NCBI GenBank assembly: GCA_035606355.1
Contig: DATNFO010000031.1
Span: forward strand, 62,001-126,000
Origin: Sulfopaludibacter sp035606355
GTDB taxonomy: Bacteria; Acidobacteriota; Terriglobia; Bryobacterales; Bryobacteraceae
Reading direction: 5' to 3'
Length of the DNA stretch: 64,000 nt
Below the pieces are notes generated by a model. That model was not told where the DNA came from and did no database searches. It worked only from the letters and a program-made list of their open reading frames with translations. Below are positions 44,922 to 53,758 of this stretch, piece by piece; within the stretch, counting starts at the first letter, position 1; every line of letters begins with the position of its first letter. The position numbers and the translations under genes are program-made.

Positions 44922-47201
44922 ATGCGCCATATTTCCGCTGTCGCACTGCTGCTTGCAGGCGTGACGACGCTTTTTGCTCAGCAGACGCGAACGACGTGGA
45001 GAGACTACTTGGGCGGAAGCGACAGCTCACACTACTCCGCACTCAAGCAGATCGACAAGAGCAACGTGAACAAGCTACAGGTGGCGTGGAGTTACGACAC
45101 TTCCGCGGATCCGAGCTATACGTTTTGCCCCATCGTCGTCGATAACGTGGCCTACTTCGCAGCCAAGCAAGGCGCGCTGGTTGCGGTGGACGCCGCTACG
45201 GGCAAAGAGATATGGACGCACTCCTTCGAATCTCCCGGAGGCGGCGGAGGCTTTCCGGGACGCGGCGGAATCTCCGGCCAGCGCGGCGCCAACTATTGGG
45301 AGAGTAAGGATCGCTCCGACCGCCGCATCCTGGTCTCGGCGAGCGGCTATCTGTATGCGATAGATGCGCGCACCGGCAAACTGGTGGAGAGCTTCGCCGA
45401 CGGCGGCAGACTCGACCTGAAGACCGGCCTCGACCGTACCACGCGGCCACTGGCATCGCGAACACCGGGGCGCATCTTCGAAAACATCATCATCCTCGGG
45501 AGCGCCACGGGTGAAGGCTATCTGGCTCCTCCCGGCGACATTCGCGCGTTCGACGTGGTCACGGGCAAGCTGGTCTGGGTTTTTCACACGATCCCGCGAC
45601 CGGGAGAGATGGGATACGACACCTGGCCCAAGGACGCGTACAAGTATATGGGCGGTGTTGACGTCTGGGGTGAATTCAGCGTCGACGAAAAACGCGGGAT
45701 CGTCTATCTCCCCACGGCTTCGGCGAAATACGAACTTTACGGCGGGGATCGCAAAGGCGACAATTTGTTCGCCGACTGCCTGCTGGCGCTGGACGCGCGC
45801 ACCGGAAAGTATCTCTGGCACTACCAGACCGTTCATCACGACTTGTGGGATTACGATCCCGATGCCGCGCCGCAACTCGTGACTGTGAAGCACGGGGGCA
45901 AGTCCGTGGATGCAGTTGCGCTCGCTTCGAAAAACGGTTTCCTGTACGTGTTCGATCGAGTCTCGGGAAAACCATTGTGGCCGATCGAGGAACGCCCCGT
46001 GCCGGCGAGCGACGTGCCGGGTGAAATCGCCTCGAAGACTCAGCCATTCCCCACGGTTGTGCCGCCTTTCGGGCGGCAGGGTATGACGGTGAAGGATCTG
46101 TACACGGGCTTTATGAAGCCGGAACAGATTGCGTGGTGGAAAGACCGGCTCTCCAGCGCGAAAACCGGCTTCTACACACCGCCGGGATTGATCGACACGA
46201 TCAGCCTTCCGAGCGTGAACGGCGGAGCGCTGTTTTTCGGGAGCGCCGCCGACCCGACAGACGGGACCGTGTACGTGATGTCCAAGGACATGCCTTCCAT
46301 TCTCAAGCTGGTCGAGGCCGGGCAGTCGACGGCCGCTAATAACGGAGGCCTGATCCCCGAGCGTCCGCGCCCGGCAGGCGGCCGGGGCGCAGCTGGCGGT
46401 CGAGGCGGTCCCGCGGGACGTGGCGCTCCGACGCCGGCACAGATCGGCCGCTCGGTTTACGAACAGGCTTGTGAGGGCTGCCACGGCGCGGATCTCAAAG
46501 GCGATCGCGGGCCGGGCATCGACGCCGTAATCAGCAGGCTTGGCGCAGATTCCACTCGCAAGGTGATCACCGACGGCAGAGGCGGGATGCCTTCCTTCTC
46601 TTCAATTCCAGAGCCATCGATGGATGCGCTGATCGCGTTTCTCACGAATCCGGCGGCAGGCGTGGCTAATCCGATGGCCGCTGCTTTTGCACGCGGGATG
46701 CGCGAGCCCGATTATCCGGCCGATGTCGATGCGCCGCCGTCGCGGTATAAAACGGGGTACGGCAACGAAGGATACGTCATCAAGCCGCCTTGGAGCAGCA
46801 TTACCGCATACGACCTCAATACCGGAAAGATCAAGTGGCAAGCGCCGTACGGCGATGTCCCGCAAGCCGGCCCGAGCGACAAAATGAGAGGCAACGTGTT
46901 TCCGAAGAGCGGCATGGTCATCACCGCCGGAGGACTGGTGCTTTTCGCTGGCAACGATTCCAAGCTCTACGCGCTGGATAAAGAGACGGGCAAGTTGATC
47001 TTTGCGAAGGATCTGCCGAACGGGTCGCTGGGCGTGCCCGCGGTGTACGAAGTGAACGGCCGGGAATTCGTTCTATTCGCGGTTTCCGGCGGCAATGGCT
47101 ATCCGCCCGGAGCGTACGTTCCTGCCGGCGGAATCACGCCCCCGGCAACTTCGAAAAGCTATATTGCGTTCGCGCTTCCGGCGGCTGAAGGAAAGCCGTA
47201 A
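44922..47201 (+). CDS. Exported PQQ-dependent dehydrogenase with cytochrome c domain
   Basis: The 759-residue quinoprotein has a signal peptide (to about residue 21). An eight-bladed propeller binds pyrroloquinoline quinone: WSYDTSADPSYTFCPIVVDN, YLWHYQTVHHDLWDYDPDA, ALDKETGKLIFAKDLPNG. A class I cytochrome c insert has haem site CEGCH at 517-521 with MPSFSS later as the likely ligand side. Two Gly/Arg-rich tracts flank the propeller start and the haem domain. Such enzymes oxidise sugars or alcohols in the periplasm. The 3' end (47005-47201) is partly duplicated downstream with divergence. Confidence 0.9.
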   Translation: MRHISAVALLLAGVTTLFAQQTRTTWRDYLGGSDSSHYSALKQIDKSNVNKLQVAWSYDTSADPSYTFCPIVVDNVAYFAAKQGALVAVDAATGKEIWTHSFESPGGGGGFPGRGGISGQRGANYWESKDRSDRRILVSASGYLYAIDARTGKLVESFADGGRLDLKTGLDRTTRPLASRTPGRIFENIIILGSATGEGYLAPPGDIRAFDVVTGKLVWVFHTIPRPGEMGYDTWPKDAYKYMGGVDVWGEFSVDEKRGIVYLPTASAKYELYGGDRKGDNLFADCLLALDARTGKYLWHYQTVHHDLWDYDPDAAPQLVTVKHGGKSVDAVALASKNGFLYVFDRVSGKPLWPIEERPVPASDVPGEIASKTQPFPTVVPPFGRQGMTVKDLYTGFMKPEQIAWWKDRLSSAKTGFYTPPGLIDTISLPSVNGGALFFGSAADPTDGTVYVMSKDMPSILKLVEAGQSTAANNGGLIPERPRPAGGRGAAGGRGGPAGRGAPTPAQIGRSVYEQACEGCHGADLKGDRGPGIDAVISRLGADSTRKVITDGRGGMPSFSSIPEPSMDALIAFLTNPAAGVANPMAAAFARGMREPDYPADVDAPPSRYKTGYGNEGYVIKPPWSSITAYDLNTGKIKWQAPYGDVPQAGPSDKMRGNVFPKSGMVITAGGLVLFAGNDSKLYALDKETGKLIFAKDLPNGSLGVPAVYEVNGREFVLFAVSGGNGYPPGAYVPAGGITPPATSKSYIAFALPAAEGKP

Positions 47202-47204
47202 CGG

Positions 47205-47265
47205 CTAGTCTTCGCGAGACGCCACGGCCTGGCTGATGCTATTGGCGATCTGCACAACCTGCTCG
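47205..47265 (-). pseudogene. IclR-type gene 3' fragment (duplicate)
   Basis: On the minus strand this stretch encodes EQVVQIANSISQAVASRED and a stop, the exact C-terminus of the intact IclR-type protein at 47374. It is joined to PQQ-end sequence and has no functional context of its own. Confidence 0.7.
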
Positions 47266-47266
47266 C

Positions 47267-47373
47267 CGAAGGATCTGCCGAACGGGTCGCTGGGGGTGGC
47301 CGCCGTGTACGAAGTGAACGGCCGGGAATTCGTTCTGTTCGCGCTTGCGGCGGCTGAAGGAAAGCCGTAAGGG
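47267..47373 (+). pseudogene. PQQ gene 3' fragment (duplicate)
   Basis: In the PQQ reading frame this fragment gives KDLPNGSLGVAAVYEVNGR, then EFVLFALAAAEGKP and a stop at 47370. It matches the C-terminus of the full PQQ protein except for a 31-residue internal gap. It lacks a start and is a remnant of the duplication. Confidence 0.7.
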
Positions 47374-48210
47374 CTAGTCTTCGCGAGACGCGACGGCCTG
47401 GCTGATGCTATTGGCGATCTGCACAACCTGCTCGCTGCAGGGCCCGAAGCGTTCGCGCGGGAAGCGTGTCATAGGCGCGGAAATTCCGATAGAAGCGATC
47501 AGGGAACCGTCGCGATCGCGAATCGGCGCGGCGACGCAGCGAATGCCTTCCTGAAATTCCGCTTCGTCGGTAGCGTACCCCTGGCGCTTGATTTCCTCGC
47601 ACTGTTTCACCAGCTTTCGCATACTGGTGACGGTTTGAGGAGTGTAGCCGGTCAGAGGCTGCGCGCCAAGAATCGCCTCCAGTTGGGCGGAATCGCAATC
47701 GGCCAGCAGCGCTTTGCCGTGCGCGGTGCAATACAGCGGGACCAGTTCGCCGGTCTGGCCGGAGACGGCGATGGTATGGTTCACGGCGGCATGATCGATA
47801 AACAGCGCTCGTTTGCCCTCACGAACGGCCAGGTGCGCCGTCTCATTGGTCGCGGACGCCAACTTCTTCAGGTGCTCGTGACTGAGAGTGATCAGCATAT
47901 TGCTCCAGTCGTACTGGCGCGAAAGACGCCAGATGGAGGGCCCGAGAATGTAGTCCTTGCCGCGGCTGGAGATCGCCAGATAACCGCGCCTCTTGAGAGT
48001 GTTGGCCAGGCGGAAGACGCTGCTGCGATCGATGTGGAGCAGATCCGCCAAATCGGCGAGCGACATCGGATCCGCCGATTTGGCCACCGCCTCCAGGATG
48101 ATCAGGCCGCGATCCAGACTCTGGATAGACGGGGTTTCTTGAGGCGCACGCTTCACTGTTCGAGGCATCGGTTCGATCTCAGAATGTATTTTGTTCAGTT
48201 TAGCAGCCAT
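47374..48210 (-). CDS. IclR-family transcriptional regulator
   Basis: The 278-residue regulator has an N-terminal winged helix (SLADLADLLHIDRSSVFRLANTLKRRGYL, about 54-82) and a C-terminal effector domain with SHEHLKKLASATNETAHLAVREG, GELVPLYCTAHGKALLA and GYATDEAEFQEGIRCVAAPIRD, typical of IclR. ATG 48168 is an alternative start. It lies 36 bases downstream of the CE15 gene on the same strand and is probably co-transcribed. The promoter region of that unit carries the operator at 49907, so the regulator would control itself. Its likely target is the 15-bp palindrome across the island. Confidence 0.9.
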   Translation of the reverse strand: MAAKLNKIHSEIEPMPRTVKRAPQETPSIQSLDRGLIILEAVAKSADPMSLADLADLLHIDRSSVFRLANTLKRRGYLAISSRGKDYILGPSIWRLSRQYDWSNMLITLSHEHLKKLASATNETAHLAVREGKRALFIDHAAVNHTIAVSGQTGELVPLYCTAHGKALLADCDSAQLEAILGAQPLTGYTPQTVTSMRKLVKQCEEIKRQGYATDEAEFQEGIRCVAAPIRDRDGSLIASIGISAPMTRFPRERFGPCSEQVVQIANSISQAVASRED

Positions 48211-48246
48211 CGAACCAATGGCCCAACGCTTGGCTGAACGGTGCGC

Positions 48247-49776
48247 CTACTTCATGTGCCGCGACGCGAAATCCAAAAAGTACGGCCAATTGGGTTGATC
48301 GGTATGGCCGCTGGAATGTTGCCTGAATGCGATATCGCCGGTATCGATGAGCGTTTCCATGGGAGGAAACTCCGATACGCCCAAACCTTTCTTCCCGAGC
48401 AACGCGTACACCGAGCCCGCGCCGACACCGGCGAGGAAGGTGCCCTTGGCGTCCACCCAGCTATCTCCTCCGGGCTCGGCGTCATATCCGCCCTTTCCGG
48501 CGCTCAGGAAGACCGGGCGCGGCGCGCACATGGCCACCAGCTCATGCGAATCGACGGGCAGATCGTTCCAGTGCAGCGGGCCGGCATACTTCAGAAAGTT
48601 GCCCGCCATCCAATGGTATTCGTCGGTTCCGGCTACGTTTTCGACGATTTCACCCCAATTGCGGCGATGCAGCTTTGCGCCGCCTTCGCCCGACGAACTG
48701 ACATACGCCGTCCACATACGCTGGTCGTAGGCCATGGCGACGAGCGCCGCCTTTCCGTAGCGCGAGTGTCCTTCGATGGCGATGTGTTTGGCGTCCACCG
48801 CCGGATCGGTTTCGAAGTAATCGATCGCGCGGCTCGCGCCCCAGGCCCACGCGCGAAGGGCGCCCCAATCGTCTGCCTTTCGCGGCTGGCCTTTGTTGCA
48901 CAGCCCGATGATTCCGAGCGTCAGGCCGGCGCCGTTGTCGGCTTGAATGCTGCCGGGATTCAGCGTGGCATAGCCCCAACCTTTCGCGAGCACCTGCTGT
49001 TGCCATGTGGGGCCGGAGGGTCCGCGGCCGCCGCCCAAGCCGAATCCGGGGGCAGCGCCGCGAGCTCCCCGCGCTCCGCGGCCCGCAGCGCCCGCCGGCG
49101 GCGCCCCTAATTGCGGCGGAGGAGCATTAAACGCATTCGGACCGTACGGTGGTCCGGCAGAGGCTTGTGTTCCCCGACCAGCGCCCGGTCCAAAACCGCC
49201 GCCGAACTGCATGATTACCGGCACAGGCCCCTTCGCATTGGCGGGCGTGGTGAGCGTGAGCGCGATCTTCACTTCGATATCCGGATAGGAGGAGTTGTCC
49301 ACCACTCCGAGCAATTGCTTGGTGACGATATCGGTGTCGCCGTTCTTCCCGGGCGTGGTGCTGACCACTTCCCATTTGACTTTGGGCGTTGTCTTGGGCA
49401 CGCGGCCATAAACCTCGCGGTCGAAATCCTCAACGATTTCCGGACGCCGCTTGCTCCACCAGTCGGCTGCCTTCGTCACTCTCTTGCCGTTCTTCAACTT
49501 CAAAGGGTCCGGCAGATCGGGAAATGGGTTCGCCTTGGCTTCGTCGTAGTTGGCGAAATTCGGGTCGGCCTTGTCGCGTCCGGCTTTGCCGGGGCGGAGT
49601 TCCGTGATGTGGAGAAGATCCATTGTGCGTTTGTGATCTTCCGCCTTGGTCATCCTGACGGGCGCGGAGCCTTCAGCGCCACGTGCGGATTGGAAGAGCA
49701 AAACGCCGCTAAAGGCCACAAACAGGCCCGCGCACACGAATCGTGCCGGCAGTTGAATGGATGGTGTGTTCAACAT
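48247..49776 (-). CDS. CE15 4-O-methylglucuronoyl esterase, exported
   Basis: The protein is 509 residues from ATG 49776; the reading from 49830 adds a charged stretch before the signal peptide. The catalytic Ser is S338 in EGHSRYGKAAL, matching the G-x-S-R-x-G motif of CE15. The later region with GEGGAKLHRRNWGEIVEN and SSGHTDQPNWPYFL supplies the remaining active-site residues. CE15 enzymes cut ester bonds between lignin and glucuronoxylan. A long Gly/Ala/Arg-rich tract (about 194-257) is inserted in the hydrolase domain. The gene is divergent from DUF362, with an operator between them. Confidence 0.9.
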   Translation of the reverse strand: MLNTPSIQLPARFVCAGLFVAFSGVLLFQSARGAEGSAPVRMTKAEDHKRTMDLLHITELRPGKAGRDKADPNFANYDEAKANPFPDLPDPLKLKNGKRVTKAADWWSKRRPEIVEDFDREVYGRVPKTTPKVKWEVVSTTPGKNGDTDIVTKQLLGVVDNSSYPDIEVKIALTLTTPANAKGPVPVIMQFGGGFGPGAGRGTQASAGPPYGPNAFNAPPPQLGAPPAGAAGRGARGARGAAPGFGLGGGRGPSGPTWQQQVLAKGWGYATLNPGSIQADNGAGLTLGIIGLCNKGQPRKADDWGALRAWAWGASRAIDYFETDPAVDAKHIAIEGHSRYGKAALVAMAYDQRMWTAYVSSSGEGGAKLHRRNWGEIVENVAGTDEYHWMAGNFLKYAGPLHWNDLPVDSHELVAMCAPRPVFLSAGKGGYDAEPGGDSWVDAKGTFLAGVGAGSVYALLGKKGLGVSEFPPMETLIDTGDIAFRQHSSGHTDQPNWPYFLDFASRHMK

Positions 49777-49937
49777 AAACGCCACTTGTTTTCGGGTCGA
49801 ACTATATCCGATTCCACGGTCGATTGTCAAACCAATTGTTGGGCGCTTGCATTTCCGTTGACTTGCCGGAAGGCTCCTGATAGCATGATCTGGCCTGCAA
49901 CGGCCATTGCGTTTTATGCAATGCTAGTAGGATCAAG
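49777..49937. promoter_or_regulatory. Divergent promoter region with candidate operator, copy 7
   Basis: The 161-bp space lies between CE15 (minus) and DUF362 (plus). The operator TTGCGTTTTATGCAA is at 49907-49921, with left arm TTGC and right arm GCAA; a further TGCAA half-site 21 bp upstream (49896-49900) fits the spacing seen elsewhere. It ends 16 bases before ATG 49938. One repressor bound here could govern both CE15-IclR and DUF362. Confidence 0.6.
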
Positions 49938-51245
49938 ATGCCAAAAAGAACTAAGGTGGCGATCGCGCACAGCGATGAAAATCTGGGACGCCCGGGGGAA
50001 TATTCGCGCGAGCAACTCGATTGCGTCAAGCGGATGATTCAAGAGATTGCCGGCGATACGATGGGTGGAATGCAAAACATCGTCTCACGCGGCGACAAGG
50101 TTCTCATCAAGATCAACACGGTGATCCCGATCGATCCGAACGCCGGCTTCACCACCGACCCGCGGATGCTGGAATCGCTCATCGAGCTTGTTCAGGAACA
50201 AAATCCGGCGCGGATTCAGATCGGCGAGCGCTGCGCGATGGGCGCGGACACCCGTCATGCCATGGATGTCTGCGGTGTGACCGAAGTGGCGAGGCGGACG
50301 GGTGTGGAGTTGTGCCCGTTCGAGCACGCCGAGTTCGACATGTACAAGATCGACCGGCCGATCAGCTTCAACGAATTCCCGGTGCCGCGGCCGGTGCGTG
50401 ACGCGGACGTGTACATCGGGCTGCCGAAGATGAAGGTTCACGTGCACACCACCTTCACGGGCGCGATGAAGCTGCAATTCGGCAACCTGCCCGATTACGA
50501 TTGGATGGTCCGCTGCCATCGCGACGATATTTACCAGAAGATCGTCAACCTCACTCGCGCGGCGAATCCGACATGGTTCGTGATGGATTCGCTGTATGCG
50601 TGCCAGGGCAATGGGCCCTTCAGCCCTTACAGCGAAGATCTGATCAAGGATTTCAACACGATTTGCGGCGGACCGGACCCGGTGGCGGTCGATACGATCT
50701 GCGAAGCGCTGATGGACTGGGATTATCCCGGCACGAACGTGCCTTCGACTGTGCTCGGCGCCGCGGAGGGGCTTGGCACGAACAACATGGACGAGATCCA
50801 ATTGAGCGGCGCTCCCCTGGATAAAGTAAAACGCCGCTTCCGGCGGCAGAGCACCATCCTGCAAGGCCAGTATCCGAACGTGAATGTGATTATGGGTTCA
50901 ACCTGCGAAGCAGGCTGCAAGGCAATCGTGCGCATTCAACTCGATCAGCTCAAGGCGGATGGCACGCTGGCGAAACTCAAGCGTCCGCTCTACGTCTTCA
51001 CCGGTTTGCAGTTCGAAGAGAAGCTGACGGAAGTGGACGGAGATGTCATCATCGTGGGCGATTGCGCCAAGGGAATGCAGGACCGCTTTCCCAACGCGCA
51101 ATACTGGGGCAGTTGCGAGGAATATCCCAACTGCACCCCGATCTGGGCCAACCGGCCGGATGTCGGCATCGCGCAGTACGTGCGCGAGTTGAACCGGGTG
51201 CGGGAAGCGGCCGCTTCCAACGCTCCCGCGGCGCCCACAGCGTAG
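49938..51245 (+). CDS. DUF362 domain protein
   Basis: The 435-residue protein has no signal peptide. It matches the DUF362 pattern with RGDKVLIKINTVIPIDPNAGFTTDPRML near the N-terminus, DVYIGLPKMKVHVHTTFTGAMK in the middle and GGPDPVAVDTICEALMDWDYPG later. No CxxCxxCxxxC ferredoxin motif is present, unlike many DUF362 proteins, but single Cys residues (TCEAGCK, GDCAKGM, GSCEEYPNCTP) may bind metal. The function is unknown. It stands alone, divergent from the CE15-IclR unit, and under a candidate operator. Confidence 0.85.
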   Translation: MPKRTKVAIAHSDENLGRPGEYSREQLDCVKRMIQEIAGDTMGGMQNIVSRGDKVLIKINTVIPIDPNAGFTTDPRMLESLIELVQEQNPARIQIGERCAMGADTRHAMDVCGVTEVARRTGVELCPFEHAEFDMYKIDRPISFNEFPVPRPVRDADVYIGLPKMKVHVHTTFTGAMKLQFGNLPDYDWMVRCHRDDIYQKIVNLTRAANPTWFVMDSLYACQGNGPFSPYSEDLIKDFNTICGGPDPVAVDTICEALMDWDYPGTNVPSTVLGAAEGLGTNNMDEIQLSGAPLDKVKRRFRRQSTILQGQYPNVNVIMGSTCEAGCKAIVRIQLDQLKADGTLAKLKRPLYVFTGLQFEEKLTEVDGDVIIVGDCAKGMQDRFPNAQYWGSCEEYPNCTPIWANRPDVGIAQYVRELNRVREAAASNAPAAPTA

Positions 51246-51261
51246 ATTTGCGAAACGCGGT

Positions 51262-53748
51262 TTACTCGAACGTCAAATCGTAGACGCCGCCCCGCCGCAC
51301 CGAGACACGAACTGCGCCGTCCCTTTCCGCGGGAACCGGTTGATTTTTTCCGTTTGCAGTCCAACGGCGAAGGTGCTGGCCGGAGGGCAGGCGGATATCG
51401 AACGGCTCATCCTGCGAAGCGCGCCAGTGCGATGAACTGACTTTCCCGTTCTCCCACTTCACGTCAATTTCGGAGCCGCCCCGCACGCGAATACCCGTCG
51501 CCGCGCCGCGCTTCCACACGCTGGGGAGAGCGGGAAGCAAGTCAACCTCGCTATGGTCCGGATACCAGCGGGACTGGATGACGGCTTCGAGCATTCCGTT
51601 GGCTCCGCCGAGATTGCCGTCGATCTGGAACACGCCTGGCGGATGAGTATCCATGAGGTTCGGGAAGGTGGACTGCCGGAACAAAACGGCCATGCTGTCG
51701 TAGGCCTGCTCGCCCTCGCCGAGATGATCCCAATAGTTGACCACCCAGGCGCGGGACCAACCGGTTTGACCTCCGCCTGCCGCGAGGCGCCGCTCCAGCG
51801 TTACGCGCGCGGCTTTTGCCAGCGCCGGCGTGTGCTGGATGCTGATCTGCGTCCCGGGAAAGAGCGCCCACAGGTGGGAAATGTGGCGGTGGCCCGGTTC
51901 GGCATCGGCATAGTCCTGCTGCCACTCCTGGAGGTTGCCGGCTTTGCCAACCTGAAACGGCGGCAGTTTGTCCCTGGCATCTCTGACCTGCTTGCAGAAG
52001 GCGGGATCCAACTTCAGGATGTCGCCCGCCTGGAGTGTGCGTTCGAACAATTCGCGGACGATTTCGATATCCATCGTCGGACCCATGGCGAGCGAATGCG
52101 CGGAGCCGTCGGGCAGGCGGTAACGATTCTCAGGCGAGAGTGAAGGTCCAGTAACAAGATGGCCGGTGCCGTCATCCACGAGGTAATCGAGGAAGAAGAG
52201 AGAGGCATCGTGAAGCAGCGGCCATGCGCGCTCCCGAAGGAAGTTTTTGTCGCCCGAGAATGCATAGTGATCCCAGGCATGCAGCGTGAGCCATGCGCCG
52301 CCCATGGGCCAGATGCCATAGGGGACGCCATCGATGGGGTGCGCGTCGCCCCAGATATCCGTATTGTGGTGGATCACGAAACCGCGGGCTCCGTAATACT
52401 TGGAAGCCACTTCAGTGCCTGTGCCTGTTCCCGGATGCTTGACCATCTCGATCAGATCGAAGAGAGTGACGTGCAGTTCGCCGAGATTGGCGGCTTCGGC
52501 CATCCAGTAATTCATCTCGGTGTTAACGTTGATGGTCCATTTCGAGCCCCAGGGATTATTCATTTCGCCGGCCCACAGCCCCTGCAGGTTCGCCGGCAAA
52601 CCTCCGGGGCGGCTCGACCCGGTCAGTAGATAGCGGCCGAACTGGAAGTACAGCGCCTGCAGTCCCAGATCGACACCTCCGGCGGAAACGCGGCGCAGGC
52701 GTTCGTCTGTCGGCAGAGCGTCGAGTTCGGGATCCGGCGTGCCGAGGCGGAACTCAACCCGCTTCATCAGCTTGCTTTCGTCCTGCACAGCGGCAGTAAG
52801 CAATGCGGCGAAGGACTTGCCGGAAGCAGCATCGAGAATGCTTGCACATTCTTTGGAAGGGGAGTTGCCGCGGAGATCCGTGGCGGCGGCGATGAGGAGC
52901 GTGGCCTCGTTTGCGCCAGAGATGCTGAGCGACGTATCCTTGCGCTCGATAGAGCCGCCGGTAAGCAGCACGCGCACCTGGCCCTGAAAGTTGATCTGGT
53001 CCGTGTGGGCGGGGCCTTGAGTCAGCGCGAGATCGCGATCGCTCAACGCATGTACCTGGAAGTCCGACGGACGGTCCATCGTAACGGTGAAGGAGAGTTT
53101 GCCGGGCGTGCCGGCCGTGAGATGCAGAACGATGACGCGGTCCGGCGCGGACGCGAACGCTTCGCGGCGGTACTGCACTCCACCCGAGGTATAGCTGACG
53201 GTGGCGATGCCGGTTTCGAGGTTCAGGTCGCGGCGGTAGCCGGATGCCGGTTCATCGCCGGCCATACGGACATAAAGATCGCCCAGCGTGGTATACCCCG
53301 GAAGGCCGCGCGGCGTGGGAAGCATGGTGTCGGCGGCGATGCGTTCGGCTTCCGAGATTTTGGCGCCGTCGAGCCCCTTGGATTCCAATAACAGGCTGCG
53401 GACTTTGAGGAAGCCTTCGTGTGCTTTGGGGTTGAGCTTGTCCGTGCGGCCACCCTGCCAGACCGTGCTTTCGTTGAGTTGCAGGTGTTCGTCCTGCCCG
53501 CGGGTTTGGTTGCCGCCGGCAATGTCGCGGTTGGCGCGGGCGGGTTCCTGATCTCCGTTGTTCGTGCCGGTGTTCGCGCCCCCGAAGACCATTGCGCCGA
53601 GGTGGCCGTTGCCGATGGGGAGCGCTTCCGTCCAGACGGGAGCCGGTTTGTTGTACCAGAGCGTCAGGTCCGGATTCTGCGCCCAGCACAGGGCAGGGAA
53701 GGCTAGAAGCGCGATTCCTTTGAACATGCTCTTCCGAGGGCGAGGCAT
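51262..53748 (-). CDS. GH95 family alpha-L-fucosidase/galactosidase, exported
   Basis: The 828-residue protein starts at ATG 53748 with AAAGGA upstream; the reading from 53787 would overlap the preceding gene. A signal peptide ends at ALCWAQ. The GH95 signature is clear: LWYNKPAPVWTEALPIGNGHLGAMVFGG at the N-terminus, then NLQGLWAGEMNNPWGSKWTINVNTEMNYWMAEAANLGELH, and the (alpha/alpha)6 barrel. GH95 enzymes release L-fucose or L-galactose from xyloglucan and other glycans. It lies 10 bases after the alcohol dehydrogenase stop and is the third gene of the LacI-divergent operon. Confidence 0.94.
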   Translation of the reverse strand: MPRPRKSMFKGIALLAFPALCWAQNPDLTLWYNKPAPVWTEALPIGNGHLGAMVFGGANTGTNNGDQEPARANRDIAGGNQTRGQDEHLQLNESTVWQGGRTDKLNPKAHEGFLKVRSLLLESKGLDGAKISEAERIAADTMLPTPRGLPGYTTLGDLYVRMAGDEPASGYRRDLNLETGIATVSYTSGGVQYRREAFASAPDRVIVLHLTAGTPGKLSFTVTMDRPSDFQVHALSDRDLALTQGPAHTDQINFQGQVRVLLTGGSIERKDTSLSISGANEATLLIAAATDLRGNSPSKECASILDAASGKSFAALLTAAVQDESKLMKRVEFRLGTPDPELDALPTDERLRRVSAGGVDLGLQALYFQFGRYLLTGSSRPGGLPANLQGLWAGEMNNPWGSKWTINVNTEMNYWMAEAANLGELHVTLFDLIEMVKHPGTGTGTEVASKYYGARGFVIHHNTDIWGDAHPIDGVPYGIWPMGGAWLTLHAWDHYAFSGDKNFLRERAWPLLHDASLFFLDYLVDDGTGHLVTGPSLSPENRYRLPDGSAHSLAMGPTMDIEIVRELFERTLQAGDILKLDPAFCKQVRDARDKLPPFQVGKAGNLQEWQQDYADAEPGHRHISHLWALFPGTQISIQHTPALAKAARVTLERRLAAGGGQTGWSRAWVVNYWDHLGEGEQAYDSMAVLFRQSTFPNLMDTHPPGVFQIDGNLGGANGMLEAVIQSRWYPDHSEVDLLPALPSVWKRGAATGIRVRGGSEIDVKWENGKVSSSHWRASQDEPFDIRLPSGQHLRRWTANGKNQPVPAERDGAVRVSVRRGGVYDLTFE

Positions 53749-53758
53749 TGAGGTCCTT

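Larger units (their letters stand above)
47005..47434. repeat. Duplicated PQQ/IclR gene-end segment
   Basis: Copy A is 47005-47265 and copy B 47267-47434. Both contain the end of the PQQ gene and the end of the IclR-type gene in the same orientation. Copy B lacks 93 bases (31 codons) of the PQQ end, with a TTCGCG microhomology at the join. The copies differ at several positions, so this is an old duplication and not a simple assembly repeat. Confidence 0.8.

Noticed and set aside
48193..48239. GTTCAG ... CTGAAC inverted repeat upstream of the IclR-type gene as an operator.
   Set aside because: The arms are 6 bases, the loop is about 35 bases, and nothing similar occurs at the other island promoters.
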